A stretch of DNA of 64,000 nucleotides from Brugia malayi (GCF_000002995.4 NW_025062478.1:11590001-11654000), one strand, 5' to 3'. Positions 49,701 to 61,904 are shown, counted from the first letter of the stretch. A program made the numbers and translations. The notes: a model not told the origin generated them from the letters alone.

Positions 49701-51851
49701 ATTTTTTACATTCCTGTATTATTTCTGTCCTTATCCGATTGTGCAATGCTTTAGTTAGATGTAATTTATAGTATTAGTTACTTTTTTATGACATTTATTG
49801 ATTGTAATATGAGATTTATCGACTTCTATTATTAGCAACATTAAAATGTAGCTAATTTCAAAGTTCTCAAATTTTATATCTCAATTCGATCATACTGCAA
49901 ACCACTTGACAGAAACATCCAAATCAGTCATACTAGCTATACACAGTTGACACTTTTGTTTGAACACCTTGTCAACGCTCACTGGGCTTGCACGTTTGTT
50001 TGCTACCGTTAAGCACCAATTAGCATTCCACCTCTTCTCTCATCCCCTCTCTCCCTCTCTCTCTCCCTCTCTATTTCTCTCTCCAGTTTTAATCCTTTTT
50101 AAATCTTTTTAGAGACTTATTACTACCATTCTAGAATTCCTAAACTGTTAAGAAAACTGCCCGAATCAGCAATCTTCAATATTTTTTGAGAATTTATTCT
50201 TGAATTCATTACATTGTTGTATTAATTTAAGAAAAAAGTGAGAGGAAGGGAGGAAATAGTTACGCAAATGCATGCAACTGCTAGGATCAATGATCAGAAA
50301 TGACAGATTGAGGTTTCCTCTGATATTTCTTATATAAAGCTTATATGCTTCATCGATGTCTAAGCTAACGAATTTATTATTAATTAAAATTTAAATAATG
50401 AAGTACAATTCGTTTATCAATTAATAACAAACCTTCCTATTAGTTCTTTTTTGTTGAAACTTTAGATTTGCTTTCAAAAAGTAGAGATTCTTTATGAATA
50501 ATGAGAATCAGAAGAATCAGTGATAATTGTTAGTGCATTTTGAAAAAGCCATAATATAAGGTTTAATTGATTATTGCTTTGAAAAAGAATGGTGGAAGAG
50601 CATTTGTTTTCCATACCTTTTATTATAGAATTCATTTTGCTTCAAAACATTTTTTTTCCAAAAAATCTTTCCTATTTCATTCCTTTTTTCCTTCATTCTT
50701 CTTATTTGATTTTTTTTTTTTTTTCTTTTGTTAAAACTTTAAATTTGCTTTCAAAATTTTCTTTCCTCCTTTTTTCTCATTTTTTAACGAAAAAACAGGA
50801 TTTCTATTATATTCGAAAATTGTTTTTTCGGAACTATTCTAAATATTGTTTGATTCATTTAATAATTTATGAATTTGGATTTTTGAAGTTCATTTCATTT
50901 ACTAATCTTCTATTAGCTTAAATTTAAGCCAACAATCAATTCATACACAATATTGGATGAATCTGGAGACTAACTTTTTTATTCATTTGTTTATATGAAT
51001 GCTTCAATGGAAGAAGTGCAACAGATAAAGAAAGATTTAAAAATAAAAAAAAGTGAAAACATGCCATTTTTTCGCAGATGAAAGACTTGGCTTACATCTA
51101 TCTATTATGAGCTGAATAATTTTTGTTATCTGTAATTTGTAATATTCCACTCTTTCTTCAATTCTAAGAGATTGTTATTATTTTAGAAATTTATTAAATT
51201 TACTGGAAAATTGATAATAATTTGTTTGTCATTTTTATGCTTCTTTCAGATGTGTCTTTATATTTGAAATTTAATGTTATTTGTGGTTAAAAATAGCTCA
51301 AATAATTTCATAATATTTTTAAATTAACGAAAAAATTATTGGAATGAATTCACATTAGTCTTCAAAAGAATTTGATTTTTCTTGTGTTCTGTTTAGAAAG
51401 AGGCAAAAAAAAAAAGGAAATAAAAAACGAAGTAAAATTTTATAAAAATGTGTTCAATTTCGAGAATGCATTTGCTGAAAATGTTTACTTAGGATGATTC
51501 CACCTTCCATTGCATTTTTTTTTTTTTTTTAATTCGAAATTGATTTATAAAGAAACAAAAATTTTTGTGCGATACTCTCTGTTTCATTGCATTTTCTTTT
51601 CATTCCGAATTGATTTACACAAAAAAATTTTGATACGAATTTTTTTTGAGCAATAAATATATAAATATTAGTGAAATAAGCCATTGCAATTGGAAAATTT
51701 TCTGAAATTTCATATAATTATGGCATATTTCTGTGTATCATTTAATCAATTTTTTTTCTAAACTTTCTTATCAGTGAACCTTCTTCTTTGACTTAATAAA
51801 ATCATTTTTTTTTCAGTATTATCTCAAATAGTTCTAAATAATACTTGTTTC
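46759..51851. repeat. right arm of large inverted repeat (core)
   Basis: Reverse complement of 35,978-41,050 with very few substitutions. The GA run has 9 repeats at 47,857-47,874. An extra segment at about 48,506-48,560 is absent from the left arm, followed by a locally diverged patch to about 48,630. The outer edge matches up to CAAATAGTTCTAAATAATAC at about 51,826-51,845 and then loses similarity. No target-site duplication or terminal motif of a known transposon was recognised. The short open frames inside (such as 48,140-48,322) have no recognisable product. Confidence 0.93.
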
Positions 51852-51911
51852 CTTAGAATATTTCCAATTTTCAATAATAAATTCGAGAATTTTTTATCAC
51901 TGGAATAAATA

Positions 51912-52121
51912 ATGTACCGCCGTCCTGTTAGCTGGCAATTTGCACAAATCTTTATATGTTATTGTTTTATTGTTGCACTAACAATAAGTCATGTTAAACT
52001 TCATGCTAGAGATAGTGATATTGTTAATTTTATAGATTATATTCTTTTCAATATTTGTAGTATTTTTGGAAATACTGAAGTTATTAGTCTTTTAAAATCT
52101 TTATATTCCGATTCTTTTTGA
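51912..52121 (+). CDS. possible small secreted protein, 69 aa (uncertain)
   Basis: A single-exon frame begins MYRRPVSWQF and continues with a hydrophobic stretch (QIFICYCFIVALTI, residues about 12-25). A possible signal-peptidase site follows Leu-His-Ala, and then comes a 38-residue tail with one Cys. The first codons are richer in GC than the surroundings. It lies 60 bases outside the right palindrome edge and has no counterpart beyond the left edge. No family is recognised. It could be a chance frame; there is no clear acceptor before the ATG. Confidence 0.25.
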   Translation: MYRRPVSWQFAQIFICYCFIVALTISHVKLHARDSDIVNFIDYILFNICSIFGNTEVISLLKSLYSDSF

Positions 52122-52619
52122 TTATCATGAATTTATTGTTGTACATCATTTAATCATCCCTGTTTTTTCTAAATCTTAATCCTACTTCTATAATTATAGC
52201 TTTTGTCTTTATTATAAGCAGATATTTTTCAATATCTTTGAAAACAGTTATGCTGGATATTTTCCGAAATTTATTTTTCATTCTTCCTAAATATAATTTG
52301 ATTTCAACCTATTTGAGGTAACTTCTTGAATGTAAACAATAATAATGATATAAAACATTTAAAAAATGCTGTTTTTATTATATGTTTCCTTTTCGTTAAT
52401 TTATTTTATTTTCTTATTTTTATAAAAATTCGCATTTTTTTGCGAATACAATGTATGATTTCACACCTTCAAACTTTTATTTTAATTTTATTTTTTTAAT
52501 TTGCATTAATTCATCAATTATTTAAATTGTCTACATAACCGTTTATTTACGTACTTACTTATATAAATTACTATTATTGTAATTTTTATAATTAATTTTC
52601 AGGGTTTAAAGGATAAATA
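52122..52619. other. intergenic stretch upstream of the small heat shock gene
   Basis: AT-rich DNA ending in ATTTTCAG 19 bases before the next gene's ATG, a likely trans-splice or cis-splice acceptor. I found no convincing heat-shock element array (alternating GAA/TTC with correct spacing). Confidence 0.5.
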
Positions 52620-53585
52620 ATGGTTTGGAGAACTTTTATCTGTCCCAAAAATAAAAAGTGTGACAATAATTTAACAACAACAACAACAAAATCATCATCA
52701 TCATCATTATTACCACCATCATCAACATTATCGTCATTACCACGATCAACATCAACAACAACAATAACACCAAATTTATCTTCTACAACTAATCATACTC
52801 ACCTTTCAAACAATAACAAATCGTCATCTAATGAACGACCGTCATCATCACCTCGTCCACCTCCACGATTTCATCGACCCACACCACGTTCATCATCACC
52901 ATCATCATCATCACGATCATACTCTCATAAAACTGATAACAACACATCCGGTTATAGTACTTTAAACAATGATTTACCATTTTCGATGACACCTGCTGGA
53001 CGTTTTTTCACTCATTTCTTTGATGAAGCTATGCAATATTTTAATTATCCAATGCATGATATTATTTGGAGCGGAGAATCACCGACAAAAAATTCATCAA
53101 TCAATGAGGTATACTATTTTCATACCTATCCTTTAATGAAATTTATGAATTAATGATTATTAAATGATTACAATTGTCAATTAAGCTTTTTAATCATTAA
53201 TTTGTTTTACTTATCAGTCTAACTATTTGATTATTAGAAATTATGTGGGATACTTTATATCATCAGAATAACTTTACGCTGAAATTATCGGAAATCATCG
53301 CAGTTATATAGTGTGAAATAAATATTTTATATCATTATGCAATGTATATGGCTTATAACTATATACAAATTTATTTACTTAATTAATTATTGGTTGAACT
53401 GATGCAATACTTTATTATCCAGTAAATAATGAAAAATGGGAAATGATTAATGAAGATGCAATTATATTTATTAATGCTAACCTTTTATTTCTATTTTTTT
53501 AAAAAAAAATGACTTTTATTTTATTAACGACTCAGATAAAATTTTAGTTTTTCTTTTCCTAATGTTAAATTATAAGAAATAGATC

Positions 53586-53623
<38 letters not shown>

Positions 53624-54334
53624 TAAAAAAGGCATAAATAAACTGAATTAAATTTTTTGTTGTAGGATTGCTTCAATTCTAAATGAATAAAATTTTTTAC
53701 AAAATATATTTATATAAAATATACTTATGTTTTCTTTTTTTTGCAGAAAATAATTGATAACGATGAGAAATTCAGCATCGAAATTGATTTATCCGATTTT
53801 CTTGCCGGCGAATTATTGATAATTTACAATGAAGAGGAACGTGAACTTTTAGTGGAAGGACATCGAAAAGAACGAAATGGTCGTTTTGGTTCCATTGAGC
53901 GTAATTTTAAACGAAAATTCGATATTCCCATTGATGTTCATGATGGATCTTTGGCTGCTTTCCTGATTCCATCCGGTTTACTAACTATTCAGGCATTTAA
54001 AAAAGACAATAAGCAGCCTACAAGACGAATACCAATTCAGGAAATAATTAATGTTCCAAATTCAACTGATCAAAATGCAGCCAAACTTCCAACATTTGAA
54101 AATATGAAAAATACAACAAACAAAACAAATAGCAATCCATCAGCGCCACCAAAATCAACGAATGCTTCAGAACTAAAATTTCGTACACCTGAAAAAATGT
54201 CTAAAGTAACAGAACAAATTCCAACAATTCAAAAATTTCAACAAGATAGAGAGAAACAGTTGAATTTTAATGAGATGGGAAAACTTAACACAGATTCAGA
54301 TATGAAACGAGAATATTTAAATATTTTTTGCTAA
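52620..54334 (+). CDS. alpha-crystallin domain (small heat shock) protein, 358 aa
   Basis: Exons 52620-53108 and 53747-54334, joined in phase 0. Small heat shock proteins are ATP-independent chaperones that hold unfolding proteins as oligomers. The alpha-crystallin domain fills the start of exon 2: KFSIEIDLSDF, ELLIIYNEEERELLVEGHRK, RNFKRKFDIPIDV, then LIPSGLLTIQA (residues about 170-245). An I-x-I-type motif, RRIPIQEI, follows, as expected for oligomer docking. The N-terminal 110 residues are low-complexity (Thr, Ser, Pro, Asn, Arg), followed by GRFFTHFFDEAMQYF, an amphipathic segment that could be the usual N-terminal contact region. The C-terminal tail of about 90 residues is hydrophilic and Lys/Asn/Thr-rich. 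At 358 aa it is about twice the size of typical nematode HSP-16/HSP-12 proteins. The exon 1 ATG follows an ATTTTCAG acceptor closely. Family certain; specific orthologue not recognised. Confidence 0.9.
53590..53621. repeat. long poly(T) tract in the sHSP intron
   Basis: An uninterrupted run of about 32 T residues within the 638-bp intron, one of the longest homopolymers in the window. Its length is likely to vary between reads and individuals. Confidence 0.85.
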
Positions 54335-56246
54335 TTTGAAATAAACTTGATGCATTGTTCTTTCTTCCTTATCTTATAATTAAATTTTATTATTATTATT
54401 ATTTTTATTATAATATTATAATGCATTAAAACTTATGTATATTACATATAACTAAACGTAGAAAACTTCTATTCTATTTTATTATTATTATTTTTTTTTA
54501 TTATTTAGATATATCATGTAAAAATAATTTTGAGAAATTTAATATATTTATTTTTCTTTTTGCAATTTTTATTGCAAAAATTTTTTTGCATCATGTATTA
54601 CAGATGGCGCAAATATTATTAAATTCTTATGTCATCTGATATGCCCATTTTTTATATTTATTGTATATGTGAAATTCTCGAATGATTTTGTAAAATTTTT
54701 CTAATATATGAATTAGCATATTGCAATTAGGTCATTACATTGTCTTAGAAATGATTTATTTCATAGGTTTTAAATGAAAGATTTTAGATTGTTTATTGCA
54801 CTAATTTTTATTTATTTTATGTGTAAATCGTAAAAATTTATTTTTCAAACAAATTTATTCTTTAATAATTTTTTGAATCATTTTTTCTTTCTTTTTTTCC
54901 AAATATTTTTAATTGTATAACAAAGTCATATGTTTTGCTTTAATACATTTTTTGATATATGTCAGTTTTTTATGAATTATTAATATTTTTTTCTTTAGTT
55001 TGTAAATTGTAATCTAAATTTTGTTTATAAATATGCAATGATTCAATATTTCAATTTATTATCATTACAATGATTTGAAAATGAAATTGCTGTAATTACA
55101 TAAATTTATTATTAAATAAAAAAAATGAATTTGTTATAAAATTTTGTAATGGAAATTATTTAAAACCATTAATATATGATAAGAATAAAAAATGATTCGA
55201 TACTTTATCGTCTATCATATATTTTTCAGAACCAAAAATTTAACCATTTGGTAATGATAAGAAAAGTTACTAAAATATCAATGATTTATGATAAAAATTT
55301 AAATTCTCATAAGATTTAAGTACATCAAAACAATATTGTCGCAGATTTTCCGGATTCCTCAACCAAGATTTGCATTTTCATGTTATCAAGAATATCATAT
55401 CAGGTACGAGAGTGAAAGTGATAGAAGCTTCCTACAGTTATTAATTTTTAAAATAAGTTATAATATAATCAAAATAAATAGGTTATCCAAAAAATTGATG
55501 GTAGATATGATAAGCTATCAATATCAGAAAATGTGGAAAATTATTTGCTAATTATAATTATAATATTAGTACAGAATTAGCATTAATGTTTGACCACCAG
55601 TTTAATTTTATGCAAAAATAATGGATTTTCATAACAATAATAATTTTCCGGATAATTTTCCATATCCAGAATTCTGTTTTACTTTCGAAAAAAATCAGAA
55701 TTATGATAAAATATACTTATTTAAATTGATATACAACTAAACTAATATTACATCAAACCTTTTGAGCATGCTGAGAAATATTAATGAAATATAAATGGAA
55801 TATTTGATAATTTTTAGTTAAATTATCATTTAAATTATCACATTGAATTAATGTGCCAAATAAAATTGTTAAACAATCAGATATTATTGTAAAAATGCAA
55901 ATTAATTTTTAAAATAAAATAGCAAATTATTTGCTTTGGCAGAATAGCTAATATTTTTAGGGAAACAATTTTTTTTTATCAATAATTACACAAATAATTA
56001 TTTTTTCATATTAATTATTTGGTAAATAAATAATTTCACAAATCAGTTATAAAAGGAAATTTTTTTATACGATTAAGTCTTTCAGATTTTGTAATAAATT
56101 TTGCTAAAATTTAAATTACAATTTAATCACTAAAAAAAATATTAAAATTAAAAATAAAAATTTAATTGTTAAATAAAATAATATTTCTTTTTGCTCTACA
56201 AATTATTAAAGCTCACATAGCTTTGTACCTTTACAGACATCTGGAG
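54335..56246. other. intergenic stretch, no gene supported
   Basis: AT-rich 3' flank of the small heat shock gene and 5' flank of the tRNA. One segment, 55,345-55,396, looks exon-like (GTCGCAG acceptor, GTACGA donor, open frame), but no partner exon was found and it is not annotated as coding. Confidence 0.55.
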
Positions 56247-56319
56247 GCCCGGTTAGCTCAGTCGGTAGAGCACCAGACTCTTAATCTGGCTGTCGCGGGT
56301 TCGAGCCCCGCATCGGGCT
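56247..56319 (+). tRNA. tRNA-Lys(CTT)
   Basis: A complete cloverleaf: acceptor stem GCCCGGT pairs with ATCGGGC (one G-U), followed by discriminator T. D arm GCTC/GAGC, anticodon stem CCAGA/TCTGG with loop CTCTTAA (anticodon CTT at 56,280-56,282), and T arm GCGGG-TTCGAGC-CCCGC. There is no intron. The internal A box (TAGCTCAGTCGG) and B box (GGTTCGAGCCC) are intact. The sequence closely resembles nematode tRNA-Lys(CTT). It should be transcribed by RNA polymerase III; the TTTT at 56,328 is the likely terminator. Confidence 0.98.
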
Positions 56320-56819
56320 ACGCTGACTTTTGTGAAAAATCCTAGTACTCTCTGAGAGAGCATCAATTATTTGTTTATGTTGCAGTGGAATAAATTTAGT
56401 AAGAATTATATGCATCAATGATTTATGTAAAAGATATTTATAATGAATGATAATTAGTTCTAATGTTTATATAAATTAAAACTAAATGAAACATAGCAAC
56501 GGGATTTAACGAATTTTCGAATTTTTCATCACATAAATTTAACCGAAACCTTTCTATTTTTTTTTTTTTTTTTAGAAGGTAAGTTTCCTTTCTTCCTGTG
56601 AAGTATTCTTTTATGTGTTTTCACTTAAAATTGAATTAATTAAGAAGCTATGTTTAATTTACAAATTTTCAATTTGATTTTATTAAGAATCAAACCAGTG
56701 ATGAAGTTATGTTTAATTTATATCGCATGTTTTTTACTTATATTTCCATTTAAGATTTAATTGCTATTCAAAGATTCATTTTTCCTTTTTTTTTTTCAGT
56801 TTTAGAGGATTAGGTTTTT
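56320..56819. other. short intergenic region before the AGGF1-like gene
   Basis: No exon. It ends in a long pyrimidine tract with TTTTTCAG at about 56,792-56,799, an acceptor 20 bases before the AGGF1-like ATG, suitable for spliced-leader addition. Confidence 0.5.
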
Positions 56820-59800
56820 ATGATGGAAAGTTTTTGTAGAAAAATGGATGGAACGAATGTTACAAAGATGGAAACATTTGAAGATTTCAATGAAGTAATA
56901 CAATCAAATACTTCCGGAGATGGCATTGAAGCTGATGCCCAACAGGTTATCATTATTTTTATTTTTACATTCCTAAAGAGCTGCCTGATAGGTCTAATTT
57001 ATCAGATTTCATGACTGCTATCACAGTACAAAATTTCTGGGTTTCGAAATTAATTGTTTAGTACTGAATTCCAGAATTGCTAAATTTTATCACTATCACT
57101 TGTAGTAGCAAATTTCAGTATTATTATACAATAATAGATTTGATAAATGAGAAATTTTACAATTACAAATTGTTTATCTCAACCTCTCAATAATGATTTT
57201 AGCAGAATTTCGAGATTTTTTTGTTTGCTTACTGAAATAACTTTTGGTGTTTCGATGTATTTCAGTGCTTAATTATTAACTGTGTTTGTTTTTTTTTTAG
57301 GATAATATGTCAATCGCAGATATACTTCGACAAACTGCGAATGCATTTTTGCGTGATAAATATCTTCAAGGCTTTGAATTTCATGAAGACTATCAACTAT
57401 ATTATAATCCTGTATCAGGCTATTATTATGATCAGGTAAGAGTATCATCTCATCCATTCTTTTTCTTTTCTTTTTTGCTTTATTTCTTAATTCTAGGAAA
57501 TTTAACAGTTTAGAATTTCTCATAAAATGTGTGAAACATATCTCTACTGAAACGATTTATTAGAGTTATAAGATTAGATTTTAAAATTTCACACCATGCA
57601 TCAATCACTATTGTCTTGATCAATATATATTTAGTATCACATTTACATCAATTTGTCATTCTTACAATTACATTCATAGTTACAATCACAATGTTTATAT
57701 TGTCGTTCTGTTTTAGCAATCACAACAGTCAGTTATAATTATAGTGCAATATCATAACAACAATTACAGTGTTGATTTCCAAAGCTTACTTTTTCAGTAG
57801 CAGTCTTAGATGATTATTCCATTATAATTATGGTTTATGCTATTCTCATCATCATGATTATGATTGTGAATTGGAATTGTATTAACAGTGATTTTCTTGT
57901 TCTCATAATTATGATCATTTTTATGATTGTGATAACATATCATTTCCATTATTATGATTATGATTATGATCACGATTACTTTGATCTTTATGAATCTAAA
58001 TTTTTAAATATATAATTATGATTTCAGAATACTGCTTTATTTTATCATCCGTCAACAAACTGTTATTATTATTATAATAATCAAACAGACAGTTACGTTT
58101 ATTATACAAGAATTCCCTGTGAGCATATTTGGACAGATAAATTGGCTGAGCGAAAAGCGGTGGCGATGTTAGGTATATTTTCATTAAATATTACTATACC
58201 TCATGCTTATTTGACTTCTTATCACTCAAGAACACTACTTCCCATTCTTAGTTCCTTCCAGACTTTTCGAATTTCTAAGTATGATTTCATCCGGTTGTAA
58301 TTATAATGCGATTTTGTTACTGTTGTCGAGTAGTATAGATTCTGGAAGACGTATAATTTCATTCTGATGCCTTCTGATCAATTCAACTTCTGATCAACTA
58401 ATCAACCATCTTTCAGTTCGGATAATTTGCAGGAGAATCATTCGCTGCAGGCATGACGCAGGATGAAGTAGATGTCTTTGAGTGCTTGAATTCGTTGCTG
58501 AAGGTTGTTTTGCAGATATTTGATAGGAACAGCGTTGATTGTGACATATTGGATGATGAGATAAGTACTCATATCCAAGGTGGATTTTTTTTCGTAACAT
58601 ATGGTATTTTAGTAGGAACATATGGTTAAATTGATAAATTAATGTTTTTCTGGTTGCTTCTAGAATCCCTCCTCGAAATTTATGTCCACATTTAAGTTTG
58701 TAAACGTCTTATAACAAACATTTGGCATGATAATTCAGTTTTATTAAGCTAATAATATAATACTCAAAATAAAATTCTAAAATAAAAAATGAGCACTGCT
58801 ACATAGGTGATTTATCTTTTAAAAGTTTTAAATGTATTGAGTATAACATCATATTTTTGCATTCAAAATGATTGAGATTTCCCTTAGTTCGTCCACTTTT
58901 TTTTTTTTTGTTTATTGATTTTTATTTGTTGATTTACTTTTATTTTTTGCAGGAGAAAGAATGGATTATGCTCCATGTGTGCGTATTATTGAAAAAGCCA
59001 GTGGTGTGTTGCATGTAGTTACAATTACTGGTGCTAAAATTGGGACCACTCTGGACTGTGAAATCCGGTTATCTTCAGAGCAATTTTCAACGAGTGAAGT
59101 GATTTTTTTTTTTTTTAATCAATTTAATTTTTATTGATTTTAACACCTTTTCCAATAAATCCGTTAATCATAGTGTTAAAAGAAAAAAGATATTTTTTTT
59201 ATTACACAGTATCGTCTTTGCTAGTAGCCTAGATAGGTCAGTTCCTTTAGTAATCATGAATTTCTTTATCACTTTTTTTTCTTTTAATGATTCTCTACAT
59301 TGAAATAATGAACTGAATTCGAATAAGAGTTAAAGTAATGTGCGATATTAAGACTACTAACATAGTTACCTCACCTTCTAGCAATATTTTGTTGAGTAGT
59401 AACTTCAATTTACATAAGGTTTTTATTCGCATAATGTTTTTACTTGTTTATTTGCATAATATTGGAAAATATGTATTGATTCACATTTCTTTTTTAATTT
59501 GAATAGTCTCGAGCTATTCTTATCTTTTTTTTAGTGCAGTGCTGTTATTAATTACAACGAAACGGAGCAAAAGTATTTCATGACAGTCAACGGGAATGAT
59601 TCAGAAGTTTTTCGTAATAAACTAAAAGTTGATATGGATGAAGTAATAGTAATAGATCATGGCGATGAATGGAAATTTGGAGAACAAGAATTCTTGGCTC
59701 ATATCCATTACGGTATGAAATTTGGTCTTCTATTATTAGAATTTTTTCCATATACTTACTTATGACAAAAAAAAAAAAAAAAGAAAAAACAAAATAAAAC

Positions 59801-61358
59801 GCCAAGAACAAAATTGGATTATTGTAATGAAGGAATAATATAATAGTACTACATTAGTAGCTACAAAAAGTTTATTATTATTTTAAAAAATGGATTACTT
59901 TTATTGTGTTAGCTAGAAATAGAGAAGTAGATAATATGTTTTTCTTGTTTCACTTTACTGAATGTTACAATGATGAATTCGAGTAATTGACTAAACGAAT
60001 AGAATTATACATCTTTTTGTAAAATTTTTATAATACGAACAAGAGATGGCTTGTTCTTAAGTTTTCATTTATAGTGTGAAATTCCTAATTGTATTATATT
60101 TTCATCATCGACAATTATACCAAATTTTATCATATTCTTTATTAATAGAATGAAAGACCATGACGATTCATAGAAAGGAACTTATAAAATTTTGCCTGAA
60201 TTCTTTGGTAGTAATCAATATTTAGTTTTATCGTCTAGGGTTTTCAATCATTATAGGAACGAATACATGTGGCTCATGTGAACCTGGTTTGATAAAGCAT
60301 GATCACATCATATTGCCGGAATCTGATAATAATTCTTTAGCTGGGAAGATATCAAAAGAGACATTAAGACGAAGAAATTTGCGGAATATGAAGAAACAAT
60401 ATGGCATTTTTGATGTAAGTTCTATTTAGTTCGATTTCAATTTTCTTTTCTTCATAGTTTCATGTCTTTTTGTTCTTTTTTATTTATATGTTTTTAAAGT
60501 ATCACTTTTTCCTGAAGTTTTCAGTTTTAACTTCATCTAGGAGTTAATTTGTGAGAAAACCATTTTTTTAAATTAACACAACCAATGCAATTTTTTTTTT
60601 ACTTTGTATTTTATAATACTTTTCCTTTTAAGCATTTTTTTTTTACCTTTTTATTTCACTTTTTTAAAAATCTATGAATTAAATTGGACATTTTGTTATT
60701 TTTTTATCAGGATGGAGAAGAGCATTACCGATGCAAGTATCAAAAGAAGGAACGAAATTTGTTGGATAGAACTACTGAAGACAAAGATAAATCAATTTAT
60801 GCAAATTGTTCGGCAAAACCTTTGCCAGGTAGCTCTCATTTAATAGTTACAGGACAGACTTTAATAAAATTATATTTCAAACCATTCTCATAGCATTTAT
60901 TGTGATAAAGATTTCAGTGGAAATTTTAGGAATGATTGCTGCATCGACAAATATACCTCCGTCATCAACAAAAGTGTTAAACGAAAGCAATCGAGGATTT
61001 AATATGCTTCAACGAATGGGTTGGAAACAAGGCACTGGTTTGGGGCGAAAAGAAGATGGCATTACAGAGCCGGTGAATTCTTTTTTATTTTTGTTTAATT
61101 TAAAATATTTGATTTTCATTCAACTTCTAGCAAACGAACAATTTTTGTGGTATATATTAGCGATATATGCCATTCATCACTTTCCAGGTGATTAGTGAAG
61201 TTCGTCCTAACCGTGCTGGATTTGGACTCAAAAATGAAATCAAATTTGAATTATCGAAAAAGCAGGATAAAAAACAACATTTGCTGGAAATTACAAGGCA
61301 GCGTTTTCAAAAAGCTGAAATTTTTGTTGTGGATAACGACGAAAGTGATACAAATTAA
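56820..61358 (+). CDS. AGGF1: AGGF1-like protein (OCRE, FHA, G-patch), 492 aa
   Basis: Ten phase-consistent exons: 56820-56945, 57301-57435, 58028-58172, 58433-58579, 58953-59098, 59535-59712, 60257-60414, 60711-60828, 60918-61072, 61188-61358. The domain order matches vertebrate AGGF1 (angiogenic factor with G-patch and FHA domains). Residues about 70-110 form an aromatic OCRE-like region (YYNPVSGYYYDQ, LFYHPSTNCYYYYN). Residues about 185-290 form an FHA region ending VIDHGDEWKFGEQEFLAHIHYG-like, followed by TCGSCEPG, a Cys motif also seen after the FHA of AGGF1. A G-patch lies at about 412-455 (RGFNMLQRMGWKQGTGLG, then RPNRAGFGL). OCRE and G-patch modules are typical of splicing factors and G-patches activate DEAH helicases, so a nuclear RNA-processing role is likelier in a worm than angiogenesis; that is inference. 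Two ATGs are adjacent (56,820 and 56,823). The FHA core residues look degenerate (see findings). Confidence 0.9.
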
Positions 61359-61832
61359 AGTTTATTCAAATTTGATTGGTTATTTATATGTTTTCAAATT
61401 GGGTAATTCGTGAATTTATAATACATCTGAATGCAAAGTTCTAAGTATCTTTGGGGGTAGGTAAATGAGGTGTTTTGTATATTTGTGAATATATTTTTGA
61501 TTCTTAGATCTAATGAAGGAAATAGTTGTTGTATCAAATTTGAATGAAGAAAATTCAAACACTTTCTTGACATGTAACATAATGTTTGATTTACGTCGGT
61601 GATATCGCGCATATGCTTCAAGTTAACTGGACAAAATATATTTTATCTCTCAAATTTAAATAATTTATCTTTTCTCCGTTATACCATCTTGCATTTTAGG
61701 ATAGGCAGCTGTTCGTCTTCGCATCGCTGATCAGAAGCATATTTCTTTCATCTTATCTATTTGCTCATTTTATATTATATGCAAAAATGATAAGGGTATT
61801 TTTTTAAAAAAAAATGGTATAAAAGTTATTAA
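61359..61832. other. convergent intergenic region
   Basis: Short 3' flank shared by the plus-strand AGGF1-like gene and the minus-strand MSP-domain gene. No additional gene is seen. Confidence 0.5.
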
Positions 61833-61904
61833 CTATTGAAATTCAGAAGCTGGACTTTCTCTTCGACTATATTCATATGGGCGTTTAAAATTATCGAAAG
61901 CAGT
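61833..61904 (-). other. possible alternative last exon of the MSP-domain gene
   Basis: On the minus strand a TTCTGTTTAG acceptor is followed by 23 open codons, TAFDNFKRPYEYSRRESPAS plus EFQ, and a stop. Entry is in phase 0, which fits an in-frame donor TCG|GTGTGA at 62,505 just before the stop of MSP exon 2. Use of this exon would replace the final Val with 23 residues (129 aa total). The composition (Arg, Tyr, Ser, Glu, Pro) looks coding rather than AT noise. It could also belong to another minus-strand transcript. Confidence 0.45.

Noticed and set aside
35978..51851. A foldback transposon with long terminal inverted repeats
   Set aside because: No transposase, no target-site duplication at the edges and no terminal motif. 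The arms include the 3' end of the enclosed host gene, which fits an inverted duplication better.
55336..55551. Exon-like segment with acceptor GTCGCAG, an open frame (IFRIPQPRFAFSCYQEYHI) and donor GTACGA
   Set aside because: No compatible upstream or downstream exon could be found on the plus strand and the frame beyond the donor degrades. It is possibly an orphan or chance exon.
58394..58621. 75-codon minus-strand frame (MFLLKYHMLRKKIHLGYEYL...)
   Set aside because: It is the antisense shadow of exon 4 of the AGGF1-like gene.
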